From Streptomyces sp. ML-6 (GTDB taxonomy: Bacteria > Actinomycetota > Actinomycetes > Streptomycetales > Streptomycetaceae), in NCBI RefSeq assembly GCF_030116705.1, contig NZ_JAOTIK010000001.1:7282501-7346500 (forward strand): a stretch of 64,000 nucleotides of DNA, written 5' to 3'. The notes beneath the pieces are model-generated. The model saw only the letters and a program-made list of their open reading frames with translations, had not been told where the DNA came from and did not search any database. The first letter of the stretch is position 1; each line of letters starts with the position of its first letter. The position numbers were made by a program, and so were the translations under genes. Below, piece by piece: positions 9,467-18,155 of the stretch.

Positions 9467-11890
9467 TCAGGCCGGGCCGAGGTGGGCGCCGAGGTACGGG
9501 GCCGTACGGCTGTCCACCGCCCGCGCCACCTCGGCGGGCGTTCCCGCGGCCACGATCCGGCCGCCCCGGTCGCCGCCGCCGGGGCCGAGGTCGATCACCC
9601 AGTCGGCGCCCGCCACCACCGCCATGTCGTGCTCCACGACCACGACCGTGTCGCCCGCGTCGACGAGACCGTGCAACTGCCGTGTCAGCACCTCGACATC
9701 GGCGGGGTGCAGCCCGGTCGTCGGCTCGTCCAGCAGATACAGGGTGTGGCCCCGACGGGTGCGCTGGAGCTCGGTGGCGAGCTTGATCCGCTGGGCCTCG
9801 CCGCCGGACAGCTCCGTCGCGGGCTGGCCGAGCCGCAGATAACCGAGCCCGACGTCGAGCAGCGTCCGCAGGCTGCGCCCGGCGGCGGGCGTGTCCGCGA
9901 AGAAGTCGGCCGCGGACTCCACCGTCAGGTCCAGCACCTGCGCGATGTCGAGGCCGCGCAGGGTGACCTCCAGGGTCTGCGGGTTGTACCGCGCGCCGCG
10001 GCAGTCCGGGCACGGCGCGTACGTGCTGGGCAGGAAGAGCAGCTCCACGGAGACGAAGCCCTCGCCCTGACAGGTCTCGCACCGGCCGCCCGCCACGTTG
10101 AAGGAGAACCGCCCGGCCCGGTACCCGCGCTCGCGGGCCGTGTCCGTCCCGGCGAACAGTTTCCGCACGACGTCGAAGAGCCCGGTGTACGTGGCCAGGT
10201 TGGACCGGGGCGTGCGGCCGATCGGCTTCTGGTCGACCTGGACGAGGCGGTCCACCGCCTCCAGTCCCAGTGCCGACGCGCACCCGGGTACGGGGCCCGC
10301 CACGGGCGCGTCCGCGGCCCCGGCGGCCTGCCGGTCGGCGAGGGCCCCGGCCAGGACCTGACCGACCAGGGTCGACTTCCCCGACCCCGAGATGCCCGTG
10401 ACGGCGGTGAACACCCCCAGCGGGAACGCGGCGTCCACGCCCCGCACGTTGTGCCGCTCGACCCCGTTCAGCCGCAGCCAGCCCATGGGTTCGCGCACCT
10501 CCCGCGCCGGGGCGGGCCCTTCGCCGAACAGGAAGCGCCGGGTGGCCGACTCGGGCACGTTCGCCAGCCCGGCCGGGGGACCGCTGTGCAGCACCCGGCC
10601 CCCGTGCTCACCGGCCAGCGGCCCCACGTCGACCAGCCAGTCCGCCCGGCGCACCACGTCCATCTGGTGCTCCACCACGAAGACCGAGTTCCCGGCCTCC
10701 TTCAGCCGGCCGAGCACCCCGAGCAGCGACCGGGTGTCCGCCGGGTGCAGACCGGCCGAGGGCTCGTCCAGCACGTAGACGACGCCGAACAGCCCGGAAC
10801 GCAACTGCGTGGCGAGACGCAGCCGTTGCAGCTCGCCGGACGACAGGGTCGGGGCCGTGCGGTCGAGGCTGAGATAGCCGAGGCCGAGTTCGGTGACCGT
10901 CTCGATCCGGGCCAGCAGATCCGCCGTCAGCACCCGCGCCGCGTCGTCGCCGCCCGCCGTGCGCAGCAGTTCGGCCAGCGAGGTGAGCGGCAGCCCGGCC
11001 AGTTCCGCGATCGAACGGCCGGCGAAGGTGACGGCCAGCGCCTCCGGACGCAGCCGGCCCCCCTCGCACACCGGGCAGCGGGCACTGGTCAGGAAGCGCT
11101 CGGCCCTGGCCCGCAGGGTGCGGCTCCGGGAGTCCGCGAATGTGTGCATCACATAGCGACGGGCGCTCATGTACGTGCCCTGGTAAGGGCGTTGGATGCG
11201 CCCGGCCTCCCGTACCGGATGCACCGTCACCACCGGCTGCTCGTCGGTGAACAGGATCCACTCCCGGTCCCCGGCGTCGAGCTCGCGCCACGGACGGTCG
11301 ATGTCGTGGCCCAGCGCGTCCAGCACGTCGCGCAGGTTCTTGCCCTGCCACGCCCCGGGCCAGGCGGCGATCGCCCCCTCCCGGATCGACAGCGAGGGAT
11401 CGGGGACGAGCAGTTCCTCGGTGGTGCGGTGGACCCGGCCGAGGCCGTGGCACGCCGGGCACGCCCCGGCCGCCGTGTTCGGCGAGAAGGCGTCGGAGTC
11501 GAGCCGTTCGGCGCCGGCCGGGTAGTCCCCGGCCCGGGAGAACAGCATGCGCAGGGAGTTGGAGAGCGTCGTGACCGTCCCCACGGACGAACGGGCGCCG
11601 GGTGCCGAACGCCGCTGCTCCAGCGAGACGGCGGGCGGCAGCCCGGTGACCTCCCCGACGGCGGGCGCGCCGACCTGGTGGATCAGCCGGCGGGCGTACG
11701 GGGCGACGGACTCGAAGTAGCGGCGCTGGGCCTCGGCGTAGATCGTGCCGAAGGCGAGGGAGGACTTCCCGGACCCCGAGACTCCGGTGAACACGGTCAG
11801 GGTGTCGCGCGGGATGTCGACCGAGACGTCCTGGAGGTTGTGCTCGCGGGCGCCGCGCACCCGGACGTACGGATCGTGGGGAGTGGACAT
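9467..11890 (-). CDS. UvrA-like excinuclease paralogue (short class), double ABC ATPase
   Basis: This 807-aa protein has two ABC ATPase modules: Walker [10 protein letters not shown] and GISGSGKST, signature segments LSSGELQRL and LSGGEAQRI, and Walker [12 protein letters not shown] and [11 protein letters not shown]. It also has CxxC zinc modules ([29 protein letters not shown]). Canonical UvrA is about 950 residues. The shorter length and missing UvrB-interaction insert place it with class II UvrA paralogues, which are linked to drug or DNA-damage tolerance rather than core repair. Start 11890 follows GGAAAG; the upstream open extension is Arg/Pro-rich and non-conserved. Cytoplasmic, DNA-binding. 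Confidence 0.9.
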   Translation of the reverse strand: MSTPHDPYVRVRGAREHNLQDVSVDIPRDTLTVFTGVSGSGKSSLAFGTIYAEAQRRYFESVAPYARRLIHQVGAPAVGEVTGLPPAVSLEQRRSAPGARSSVGTVTTLSNSLRMLFSRAGDYPAGAERLDSDAFSPNTAAGACPACHGLGRVHRTTEELLVPDPSLSIREGAIAAWPGAWQGKNLRDVLDALGHDIDRPWRELDAGDREWILFTDEQPVVTVHPVREAGRIQRPYQGTYMSARRYVMHTFADSRSRTLRARAERFLTSARCPVCEGGRLRPEALAVTFAGRSIAELAGLPLTSLAELLRTAGGDDAARVLTADLLARIETVTELGLGYLSLDRTAPTLSSGELQRLRLATQLRSGLFGVVYVLDEPSAGLHPADTRSLLGVLGRLKEAGNSVFVVEHQMDVVRRADWLVDVGPLAGEHGGRVLHSGPPAGLANVPESATRRFLFGEGPAPAREVREPMGWLRLNGVERHNVRGVDAAFPLGVFTAVTGISGSGKSTLVGQVLAGALADRQAAGAADAPVAGPVPGCASALGLEAVDRLVQVDQKPIGRTPRSNLATYTGLFDVVRKLFAGTDTARERGYRAGRFSFNVAGGRCETCQGEGFVSVELLFLPSTYAPCPDCRGARYNPQTLEVTLRGLDIAQVLDLTVESAADFFADTPAAGRSLRTLLDVGLGYLRLGQPATELSGGEAQRIKLATELQRTRRGHTLYLLDEPTTGLHPADVEVLTRQLHGLVDAGDTVVVVEHDMAVVAGADWVIDLGPGGGDRGGRIVAAGTPAEVARAVDSRTAPYLGAHLGPA

Positions 11891-12105
11891 GCGCGCGGCT
11901 TTCCGTGGGGATCGGGTGCGGGCCCGGCGGCCCGGGGCAAACACTCCGATTCTAGGGCGCAGCCGACAGGGGTGCCGGTCGCCGTCCGTCCGCGGGGCGT
12001 CGTGCGCCGGGTGTTCGCGGGGCCTCGTGCGCCGGGCCCCCTCGGCAGGGAAAACCCTCGTCACGGGCCGGTCCCGTCCGGACCGGCCCCCGTCTCATCC
12101 GGTGC

Positions 12106-13497
12106 TCAGCGGGAGGGGCGCAGCGCGCGCTTGAGGGGCCGTCCCACGGCGCTGCGGGCGCGCTGGTACGTGGAGCGCTGGGAGGGCAGCAGGGAGGTCT
12201 TCGAGAGCTTCCGCTGGAGCTGGGCGTTCTCGGTGGCGAGCTCGGTCAGCTGGGACTGGAGCCAGTTCATCCGTGTCGCCGTCGCGGCGACGTCCGTACC
12301 GGTCCAGGGCCGGACGCCCGGCGGGAAGGCCAGCTTGCTCATCTCCGCCTCGAAGGCGGCGCCGCCGTCGCCGTGGGTGAAGGTGTTCTCCAGGCCGTTC
12401 TTGTCGAGGAAGTTCATGAACCGGTCGAACCGCTCCCGGTGACCGCGCGTCAGCGGTCCGAAGTCCGCCTCGGCGTACAGGTCGGCGGGGTCGAGGTCGG
12501 CCGGGACCTTGGAGAGCATCCGGTGCGGGATCTCGAAGTAGCGGCACAGCTCCAGCGTCCGGGAGTCGCCGCAGAGCACGGTGGCCGGCGTGCCGGCCAG
12601 CAGCGCCGCGATGTTGCCGTGGATCCGGGAGCCGAAGGAGAAGTCGAAGCCCCGCAGATCCTCCATCCAGGTGGCCGGGTCGATGTAGACCCGGACCTTG
12701 TCCTCCCCGTACATCGGGTGGTCGGGGTGGGTGGGGATGGTGGTGAGCGAGGCGTTCGGGTGGGACATGTCGCGCCAGTGCAGCTGCCGCGCCTCGGAGA
12801 TGTTCTGGCCGATGAACCGGAGGTGGGGGTAGTACGCGTGGGTGCGGTCGATGATCTGCCCGAGCTTGTGCTTGCGCACCGCGTCGTGCGATCCGTTGAC
12901 GGCTATGCGCGACCCGGGCCCGAGCGGTCCGCCGCCCTCCCGGACGGTGAGGCGGTCGCCGTGCAGGAACATCGAGGGGCAGCCGATGACGTCCACGTCC
13001 CGGAAGCCCATGTCCCGCAGGTACCGCTCGGTGAACTCTCCGCGCACCCCGATGGAGGCGCTGTGGTCCAGCACGGCGGAGACGAACGCGTAGACCGTGG
13101 GCTGCATGGGCTTCAGCCGGTCCGCGGAGTAGTTGACGCCGGTCTGGGCGCCGACCCCGGGGACCACGACGGGTATCTTCAGCTTCGATATGAGCTGGGT
13201 CAGCCGCTCCAGCTGGCGCTCGAAGGAGGGCCGGAAGGCGTTGGCGAGCGGGACGACGAAGACGTCGTACTCCTCGTTGATCCGGCCGGCGTCGGCGACC
13301 CTGGTGGCGATGCCGTTCGACACCACCTCCGACCGTGGCGTCCGAAGGATCTTGTGAGCGGCGTCGCTGAAGATCAGGTTGCCCGAGTTGGTGGCGAAAA
13401 CGTCCTCATGGAGGGCGCGCTCGACAGGGACGACGTCGTAGGGACTCTTCCCCGAGCGCAGGAGTATTCGCTTCACACCGTTAACGTTGGATGCCAC
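12106..13497 (-). CDS. Polysaccharide pyruvyl transferase family protein
   Basis: This 463-aa protein is of the polysaccharide pyruvyl transferase family (CsaB/WcaK-like GT-B-type fold). Recognisable segments are [54 protein letters not shown] and the C-terminal [10 protein letters not shown]. The SRIHGN motif with its conserved His marks the acceptor/phosphoenolpyruvate site in this family. The C-terminus has a helical segment (about 415-440) and a basic tail. No glycan-synthesis genes sit next to it, so the acceptor is unknown. Cell-wall or teichoic-type glycan pyruvylation is a family-based guess. GTG 13497 has no ribosome-binding site but lies 7 bases after a TATATT element, which favours a leaderless message. 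Confidence 0.8.
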   Translation of the reverse strand: MASNVNGVKRILLRSGKSPYDVVPVERALHEDVFATNSGNLIFSDAAHKILRTPRSEVVSNGIATRVADAGRINEEYDVFVVPLANAFRPSFERQLERLTQLISKLKIPVVVPGVGAQTGVNYSADRLKPMQPTVYAFVSAVLDHSASIGVRGEFTERYLRDMGFRDVDVIGCPSMFLHGDRLTVREGGGPLGPGSRIAVNGSHDAVRKHKLGQIIDRTHAYYPHLRFIGQNISEARQLHWRDMSHPNASLTTIPTHPDHPMYGEDKVRVYIDPATWMEDLRGFDFSFGSRIHGNIAALLAGTPATVLCGDSRTLELCRYFEIPHRMLSKVPADLDPADLYAEADFGPLTRGHRERFDRFMNFLDKNGLENTFTHGDGGAAFEAEMSKLAFPPGVRPWTGTDVAATATRMNWLQSQLTELATENAQLQRKLSKTSLLPSQRSTYQRARSAVGRPLKRALRPSR

Positions 13498-13504
13498 AAA
13501 CCTG

Positions 13505-13534
13505 AATATAGCTTTACAAACGCTTCTCGTTCCA
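13505..13534 (-). promoter_or_regulatory. Leaderless promoter of the pyruvyl transferase gene
   Basis: On the minus strand TGGAAC (13529-13534) and TATATT (13505-13510) are 18 bases apart. The GTG start codon begins 7 bases after the -10 element. The stretch is noticeably A+T-rich for this genome. Confidence 0.5.
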
Positions 13535-13732
13535 CGCGCATCCTGTGCAACTTTTTACCACCTGGACGGAACGCGGGGGCGGGATCACCCCTCCGCGGGC
13601 GCGCACGCGATGTGTACGGACTCCCGGAGCGGTGCGGGCCCCACCGTACGGCCCTCTTGAGCCCCCGGCGACACCGCCCCTACGCTGCGTTCTGCGTACG
13701 GGCGCGCCTACCGGGGAGGTGGAAGCGCCGTC

Positions 13733-14812
13733 ATGGCCGACTCACTGTCCGAGGACGAGGTCCTCGAAGCGGTCGCCCGGCACCTGGGCGGACCCGGCCG
13801 GGGGCCGCAACTGCGCCGGAGCGGTGCCGACATCGCCCGGCTCCCCATGCTCGACCTGCGCATCGTCCGCTCCCTGGAGAGCCGCACCACCCGGTCGGAG
13901 AGCAGGCCCGGCAGATACGACCTGTCGGAGCTGCCCACGTACGAGGGCGATCTGCACGACCATCCGGTCGAGCCGCCGAAGGACCCTGCCCGGACGCGGA
14001 CGGTGGAGCTCGTGCTCCGCGGCTCGGTGAAAACGGTGGACTGCGGCTGCGACGGGGGACGCAAGCCGTGCGCGCGCTGCCGGGCCAAGGGGAAACTGCC
14101 CTGCGACACCGGCCCGATGTGCCCGGCCTGCGGGGGAGTGGAGCCCTGCACCTGGTGCGACGGGACGGGGGAGCGCCGCGAGGACCGCGCGAGGTCCGGC
14201 CCGGCACAGGAGCGGAACTCCCGGGGGCGCACCACCTGCCTGAAGTGCGGCAAGCCGCGCACCGCCTGTCCGGAATGCCGGGGCCGGGGCACCCGCGTCT
14301 GCCCGCGGTGCGACGACACCGGTTTCAGGGACTGCCCGGTCTGCGAGGGCGAGCGGTCCACGGAGCACACCCCGTGCGAGGGAACGGGCCTGGTCACGCT
14401 GTGGACGGCGGGATCGGTCCGGCAGGCCCCCGAGTGGAGCTCGCTGAAGCTCCCGGACCCGGCGCCGCCGCTGCGTGTGCGGCAGCAGGCCGGACGTACC
14501 GGCGCGTGGGAGAAGGCCACCCTGACCTCGGTCGACGTCCCGCTCCCCGACGGACTGGACCCCGCCCACCGCCGGGCCGTCGAAGAGGTCCTCGCCCCCG
14601 CGCGGCGGGAGGTCGCCCGGCGCGTCGACATCGGCCGGCTGTCGCTGGCGGCCGTCGAGCTCCCGGACGACCCGGACCACGTCTTCTACGTCTTCCCCGG
14701 CCACGACGGTCCGCAGGTGCTCCCGGTCTGGTCCCGGCGCCGGTCGCTGCGGGTCGCCGCGGTGGTGGCCGGAGTGGTCGTCCTGGTGCTCCTGGTGGTC
14801 GCGCTCGTCTGA
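13733..14812 (+). CDS. Cysteine-rich DnaJ-type zinc-finger protein with C-terminal membrane anchor
   Basis: This 359-aa protein has a central cysteine cluster (about 104-225) with at least eight CxxC pairs: CGCDGGRKPCARC, CPACGG, CTWCDGTG, CLKCG, CPECRGRG, CPRCDDTG, CPVCEG. They resemble the CxxCxGxG repeats of DnaJ but occur without a J domain. A single hydrophobic segment ends the chain (VAAVVAGVVVLVLLVVALV), giving a tail-anchored topology with the zinc domain in the cytoplasm. GAGGTGG precedes ATG 13733 at 9 bases. It is followed 12 bases later by a HAD phosphatase gene, so the two may be cotranscribed. Function is unknown; a membrane-tethered chaperone or redox-sensing role is possible. 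Confidence 0.75.
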   Translation: MADSLSEDEVLEAVARHLGGPGRGPQLRRSGADIARLPMLDLRIVRSLESRTTRSESRPGRYDLSELPTYEGDLHDHPVEPPKDPARTRTVELVLRGSVKTVDCGCDGGRKPCARCRAKGKLPCDTGPMCPACGGVEPCTWCDGTGERREDRARSGPAQERNSRGRTTCLKCGKPRTACPECRGRGTRVCPRCDDTGFRDCPVCEGERSTEHTPCEGTGLVTLWTAGSVRQAPEWSSLKLPDPAPPLRVRQQAGRTGAWEKATLTSVDVPLPDGLDPAHRRAVEEVLAPARREVARRVDIGRLSLAAVELPDDPDHVFYVFPGHDGPQVLPVWSRRRSLRVAAVVAGVVVLVLLVVALV

Positions 14813-14824
14813 TGTGCTGGGGAC

Positions 14825-15313
14825 GTGAGAAACGACCACCGGCCCCTGGCCGTATTCGACTTGGACGGCACGCTCGCGGACAGCGCTCACCGGCAGCACC
14901 ATCTGGAGGGCCGCCGGTGCGACTGGGGCCGCTTCTTCGCCGCGGCCGTCGACGACCCGCCGCTGGCCGAGGGCTTACGGCTGGTCCTGAGCAGTGCCGA
15001 GGAGTGCGAGATCAGGTACCTCACCGGCAGGCCCGAGCGGTGCCGCCGGGACACGGTGGCGTGGCTGGCCGAGCACGGTCTGCCCCAGGGGCGGCTGTAC
15101 ATGCGCCGCGACGGCGACCGCAGGCCGGCCCGGCGCACCAAACTGGAAACGCTCCGGCGACTGGGCCGGGAGCGTGAGGTGCGGATGCTGGTCGACGACG
15201 ACGAGCTGGTCTGCGACGCGGCGGAGCGGGCCGGTTTCACCGTGGTGCGGGCCCGCTGGGCGACGGTTTCGTCCGCGATGCAGGACGCGCAGGAGCGCGA
15301 GGGCCGCACCTGA
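14825..15313 (+). CDS. HAD-superfamily phosphatase, polynucleotide-kinase-phosphatase-like, TTA-containing
   Basis: This 162-aa HAD-fold protein has motif I VFDLDGTLAD (Asp nucleophile and acid/base Asp), a Thr in YLTGRPERC, a Lys in RTKLETL, and a terminal acidic pair in LVDDDE. The RYLTGRPERCRRDT and YMRRDGDRRP segments resemble the 3'-phosphatase domain of T4-type polynucleotide kinase. There is no kinase domain here. Start is GTG 14825, 12 bases after the zinc-protein stop. Codon 51 (14975-14977) is TTA, so translation should require the bldA tRNA. Substrate is unproven; nucleic-acid ends or a small phosphoester are both possible. Confidence 0.75.
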   Translation: MRNDHRPLAVFDLDGTLADSAHRQHHLEGRRCDWGRFFAAAVDDPPLAEGLRLVLSSAEECEIRYLTGRPERCRRDTVAWLAEHGLPQGRLYMRRDGDRRPARRTKLETLRRLGREREVRMLVDDDELVCDAAERAGFTVVRARWATVSSAMQDAQEREGRT

Positions 15314-15410
15314 GCCCGGCGGCGGAACCGGCCGGCCCCGTTGCCCGGGCGGGCGCGGGGCGGCGTGACGACGCGTCGGCCGGACCGGCGCCACCGGCGG
15401 GCGGGCGGCG

Positions 15411-15440
15411 GTGGACGGCGGTGGACGGCGGTGGACGGCG
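15411..15440. repeat. Three perfect GTGGACGGCG decamers
   Basis: Three identical 10-base units run head to tail just beyond the dodecin stop codon, with degenerate G/C-rich copies on each side. No gene covers them. Confidence 0.8.
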
Positions 15441-15457
15441 GGGCGGTGCGGGCGCGG

Positions 15458-15673
15458 TCAGCCCGTCTCGTCGAGCCGGAAACCGACCTTCAGCCCCACC
15501 TGGTAGTGCTCGACCCGACCGTCCTTGATCTCGCCGCGTACCTGGGTGATCTCGAACCAATCGAGATTGTGCAACGTTTCAGAGGCTCTTGCGACGCCCC
15601 TGCGGATGGCGTCGTCGACGCCCTCATGTGAGGTTCCCACGATTTCGGTGACCCGATAGACATTGTTAGACAC
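15458..15673 (-). CDS. Dodecin
   Basis: This 71-aa dodecin is a small flavin-binding protein that assembles as a hollow dodecamer and stores or buffers FMN/FAD-type flavins. Family hallmarks are YRVTEIVGTS at the N-terminus, the helix DDAIRRGVARAS, the flavin-stacking Trp in LDWFEITQVRG, and the C-terminal YQVGLKVGFRL strand with its conserved Gln. GTG 15673 was chosen because GGGGAC lies 5 bases upstream and it gives the exact family length. The much longer open frame upstream is non-coding. It is divergent from the lipoprotein gene. Confidence 0.92.
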   Translation of the reverse strand: MSNNVYRVTEIVGTSHEGVDDAIRRGVARASETLHNLDWFEITQVRGEIKDGRVEHYQVGLKVGFRLDETG

Positions 15674-15760
15674 CTTATGTCCCCTTTCGTTCCTACTACG
15701 GTGCCCCACCCGGGCCGGGGGCGCGAGGGGTCGGGGGGCGTAATGTTCCGTGAACGGAGC

Positions 15761-15789
15761 TTGACCAAAGTATTGGTACATACCAAAAT
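15761..15789 (+). promoter_or_regulatory. Promoter with three alternating ACCAA/TTGGT half-sites
   Basis: TTGACC (15761-15766) and CAAAAT (15784-15789) are 17 bases apart and point toward the lipoprotein gene. Between and over them run ACCAA (15764-15768), TTGGT (15773-15777) and ACCAA (15782-15786), each spaced by 4 bases. They form two overlapping palindromes, one of them the perfect TTGGTACATACCAA. A second small dyad TCCGTGAACGGA lies at 15747-15758. The region is A+T-rich compared with its surroundings. Confidence 0.6.
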
Positions 15790-15874
15790 CCAGCCAAACC
15801 CGTGCGAGCGCAGCCCGCAATCCCCCACACCGGGTACTGAATTTTGTCGCGCCGTTTCGCAGAAGGTGAACCTG

Positions 15875-17131
15875 GTGAAGAACCGCATACTCGTCGGAGC
15901 CGTCGCGCTCGTTTCCACCTTTGCGCTGGGCGGATGCGGAATCCTCTCGGGGGCAGAGGCATCCGGCAGCAAGAAGGTCACGATCTGGCTGATGAAGGAC
16001 AGCGTTTCCGGTGATTTCCTGAAGCGCTTCACGGAGGAGTACCGGAAGGAACATCCCTCCGTGGAACTGGAGTTCAAGTTCCAGAGCTGGAGCGGAATCG
16101 GGCCGAAGGTCACCGAGGCCCTCAGGAGCAAGGACGCCCCGGACGTCATCGAGGTCGGAAACACCCAGGTCGCCCAGTACGCGAAGAGCGGCGGGCTGCG
16201 CGACCTCACCCTGGAGTCCGTACGGGACCTCGGCAGCGAGGACTGGCTCCCCGGCCTCGCCGAGCCGGGCAGCATCGACGGAATCCAGTACGGAATCCCC
16301 TGGTACGCGGCCAATCGAGTGGTCATCTACAACAAGGAACTCTTCGAGCAGGCCGGAATAAAGAACCCGCCGAAGACCCGGGACGAGTGGATCGAGGACA
16401 GCGAACGGCTCAACCGCGGCGGAAACCAGGGAATCTACCTCGCGGGCCAGAACTGGTACGTTCTCGCCGGGTTCATCTGGGACGAGGGAGGCGAACTCGC
16501 CGAAGAACGGGGCGGGAACTGGGCCGGTGCCCTGGACAGCCCGGAGGCGCTGCGAGGGATGGACTTCTACAAGGAACTCCAGACGCTCGGCGACGGACCC
16601 AAGAACGCGGACGAGGAAAAGCCCCCGCAGGCCGACGTGTTCGCCAAGGGCAATGTCGCACAGATCATTTCGGTGCCCGGGACCGTCGCCCAGATCGAGA
16701 AGAAGAACCCCGAACTCAAGGGAAAACTGGGCTACTTCCCGATCCCGGGCAAGACCGCGAAGGAGCCCGGTTCCGTCTTCATCGGCGGGTCCGACCTGAT
16801 CGTGCCGGAGAACGCCGACCAGCGCTCCGCGGGCATCGAGGTGGTCAAGACGCTGGCGGGCCGCAAGTGGCAGGAAGAGCTCGCCAAAACCATGAGCTAC
16901 GTCCCCAACAAGCCCGACCTCGCCAGTGTCATCGAGGGCCAGGAGGGCACCGCGGCCATGGCCAAGGGCGCCAGGCGGGGACGCGCCACCCCCAACTCCC
17001 CGCAGTGGGCGGACGTCGAGGCCGACAACCCGATCAAGCCGTACATGACGGCCGTGCTGGAGGGCCGCGACCCGGAGCAGGAGGCCAGGCGCGCCTCGGA
17101 GAAGATCACCTCCAGGCTCGCGGGCAGCTGA
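15875..17131 (+). CDS. Sugar ABC-transporter substrate-binding lipoprotein, orphan
   Basis: This 418-aa family 1 extracellular solute-binding protein has a lipoprotein signal peptide ending in the lipobox LGGC (Cys about residue 19), so it should be lipid-anchored outside the membrane. The mature part begins KKVTIWLMKDS and has the family segments PDVIEVGNTQVAQYA and GIPWYAANRVVIYNKELFEQAGI. No permease or ATPase gene is adjacent, so it must work with a remote transporter or as a sensor. GTG 15875 follows AGAAGG at 8 bases; GTG 15866 is an in-frame alternative. Codon usage has more A-ending codons than its neighbours. It is a distant relative of the binding protein at 40.7 kb. Confidence 0.88.
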   Translation: MKNRILVGAVALVSTFALGGCGILSGAEASGSKKVTIWLMKDSVSGDFLKRFTEEYRKEHPSVELEFKFQSWSGIGPKVTEALRSKDAPDVIEVGNTQVAQYAKSGGLRDLTLESVRDLGSEDWLPGLAEPGSIDGIQYGIPWYAANRVVIYNKELFEQAGIKNPPKTRDEWIEDSERLNRGGNQGIYLAGQNWYVLAGFIWDEGGELAEERGGNWAGALDSPEALRGMDFYKELQTLGDGPKNADEEKPPQADVFAKGNVAQIISVPGTVAQIEKKNPELKGKLGYFPIPGKTAKEPGSVFIGGSDLIVPENADQRSAGIEVVKTLAGRKWQEELAKTMSYVPNKPDLASVIEGQEGTAAMAKGARRGRATPNSPQWADVEADNPIKPYMTAVLEGRDPEQEARRASEKITSRLAGS

Positions 17132-17336
17132 CCGCACGGGCCGCCTCGCGGCAGCCGGCCGCAGGGCGGCCCGGACCGCTGCCGGAGACCCCCGGGATTC
17201 AGACTTCGCACATCCCGGCGCTCCATGGCGGTCATGTCGAATCCAGCCGGCCACGGAAGAAGTAAGGGGTGCCGGGCCCTCGCCGCAGTGCGCGGGGCCG
17301 GTGGCCGCCCTTGCCGATCCGTCCCCGGAGACCGTC

Positions 17337-18155
17337 ATGAACGCGCTGCCCGTCACCCCGCTCCCCACCGCCCCCACCGTTCCCGCGCAGCCCGTCGCCC
17401 CCACCACCGCCCCCGCTCCGCCCCGTTACCGGGTGTCCCTCGCGACCGGCCAGGAGGAGGTCCGGGCCGCCCAACGGCTGCGCCACCTGGTCTTCGCCGG
17501 TGAGCTCGGCGCCAGGCTGGAAGGGCCCGAACCCGGCCTGGACAGCGACGAGTTCGACGCCCACTGCGACCACCTGCTGGTACGGGAGGAAGCCACCGGC
17601 GAAGTCGTCGCCACCTACCGCCTGCTGCCGCCCGACCGGGCCCGGGCCGCCGGACGCCTCTACGCGGAGGGCGAGTTCGACCTCGGCCGGCTCGCCCCGA
17701 TCCGCGACGACCTGGTCGAGGTCGGCCGCTCCTGCGTCCACCCCGCCCACCGCGACGGCGCCGTCATCGCGCTGGTCTGGGCCGGACTCGCCCGCTACAT
17801 GGAACGCACCGGCCACAACTGGCTTGCGGGCTGCTGCTCCATACCCCTCTCCGACGGGGGCGCGACGGCGGCCGGGGCCTGGGAGACCGTACGGACCAGG
17901 TACCTGGCCCCCGAGGACCACTGGGTCACCCCCCACCGCCTCTGGCGGCCCACCGGGACGGAGGGACCCGTGCGCACCGGGCTCGCCACGCTCCCCCCGC
18001 TGCTCCGCGGCTACCTGCGCCTGGGCGCCCAGGTATGCGGGGCACCCGCCTACGACCCCGACTTCGGCGTCGCCGACCTGTACGTGCTGCTGTCGCTGCG
18101 CCGCACCGACCCGCGCTACCTGCGCCACTTCCTCGCCCTCGCCCCGCTGCGATGA
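17337..18155 (+). CDS. olsB: Ornithine N-acyltransferase OlsB-like (ornithine lipid synthesis)
   Basis: This 272-aa GNAT-fold acyltransferase resembles OlsB, which transfers a 3-hydroxyacyl group from acyl-ACP to the alpha-amino group of ornithine to make lyso-ornithine lipid. Typical segments are RLRHLVFAGELGA, DEFDAHCDHLLVRE, VVATYRLLPPD, DLVEVGRSCVHPAHRDG and LAGCCSIPLSDGG. It has a Pro/Thr-rich N-terminal stretch. ATG 17337 follows GGAG at 7 bases. The stop overlaps the downstream acyltransferase start (ATGA), the usual olsB-olsA arrangement. From memory the S. coelicolor counterparts are SCO0921/SCO0920. Confidence 0.82.
   Translation: MNALPVTPLPTAPTVPAQPVAPTTAPAPPRYRVSLATGQEEVRAAQRLRHLVFAGELGARLEGPEPGLDSDEFDAHCDHLLVREEATGEVVATYRLLPPDRARAAGRLYAEGEFDLGRLAPIRDDLVEVGRSCVHPAHRDGAVIALVWAGLARYMERTGHNWLAGCCSIPLSDGGATAAGAWETVRTRYLAPEDHWVTPHRLWRPTGTEGPVRTGLATLPPLLRGYLRLGAQVCGAPAYDPDFGVADLYVLLSLRRTDPRYLRHFLALAPLR

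Noticed and set aside
9452..12442. A 996-codon plus-strand open frame opposite the UvrA-like gene
   Set aside because: It mirrors a gene with complete Walker, signature and zinc motifs on the other strand. The product has no recognisable fold.
15674..17407. Long minus-strand frame in front of dodecin
   Set aside because: It is the shadow of the sugar-binding lipoprotein gene. Dodecins are about 70 residues and the GTG at 15673 has its own ribosome-binding site.
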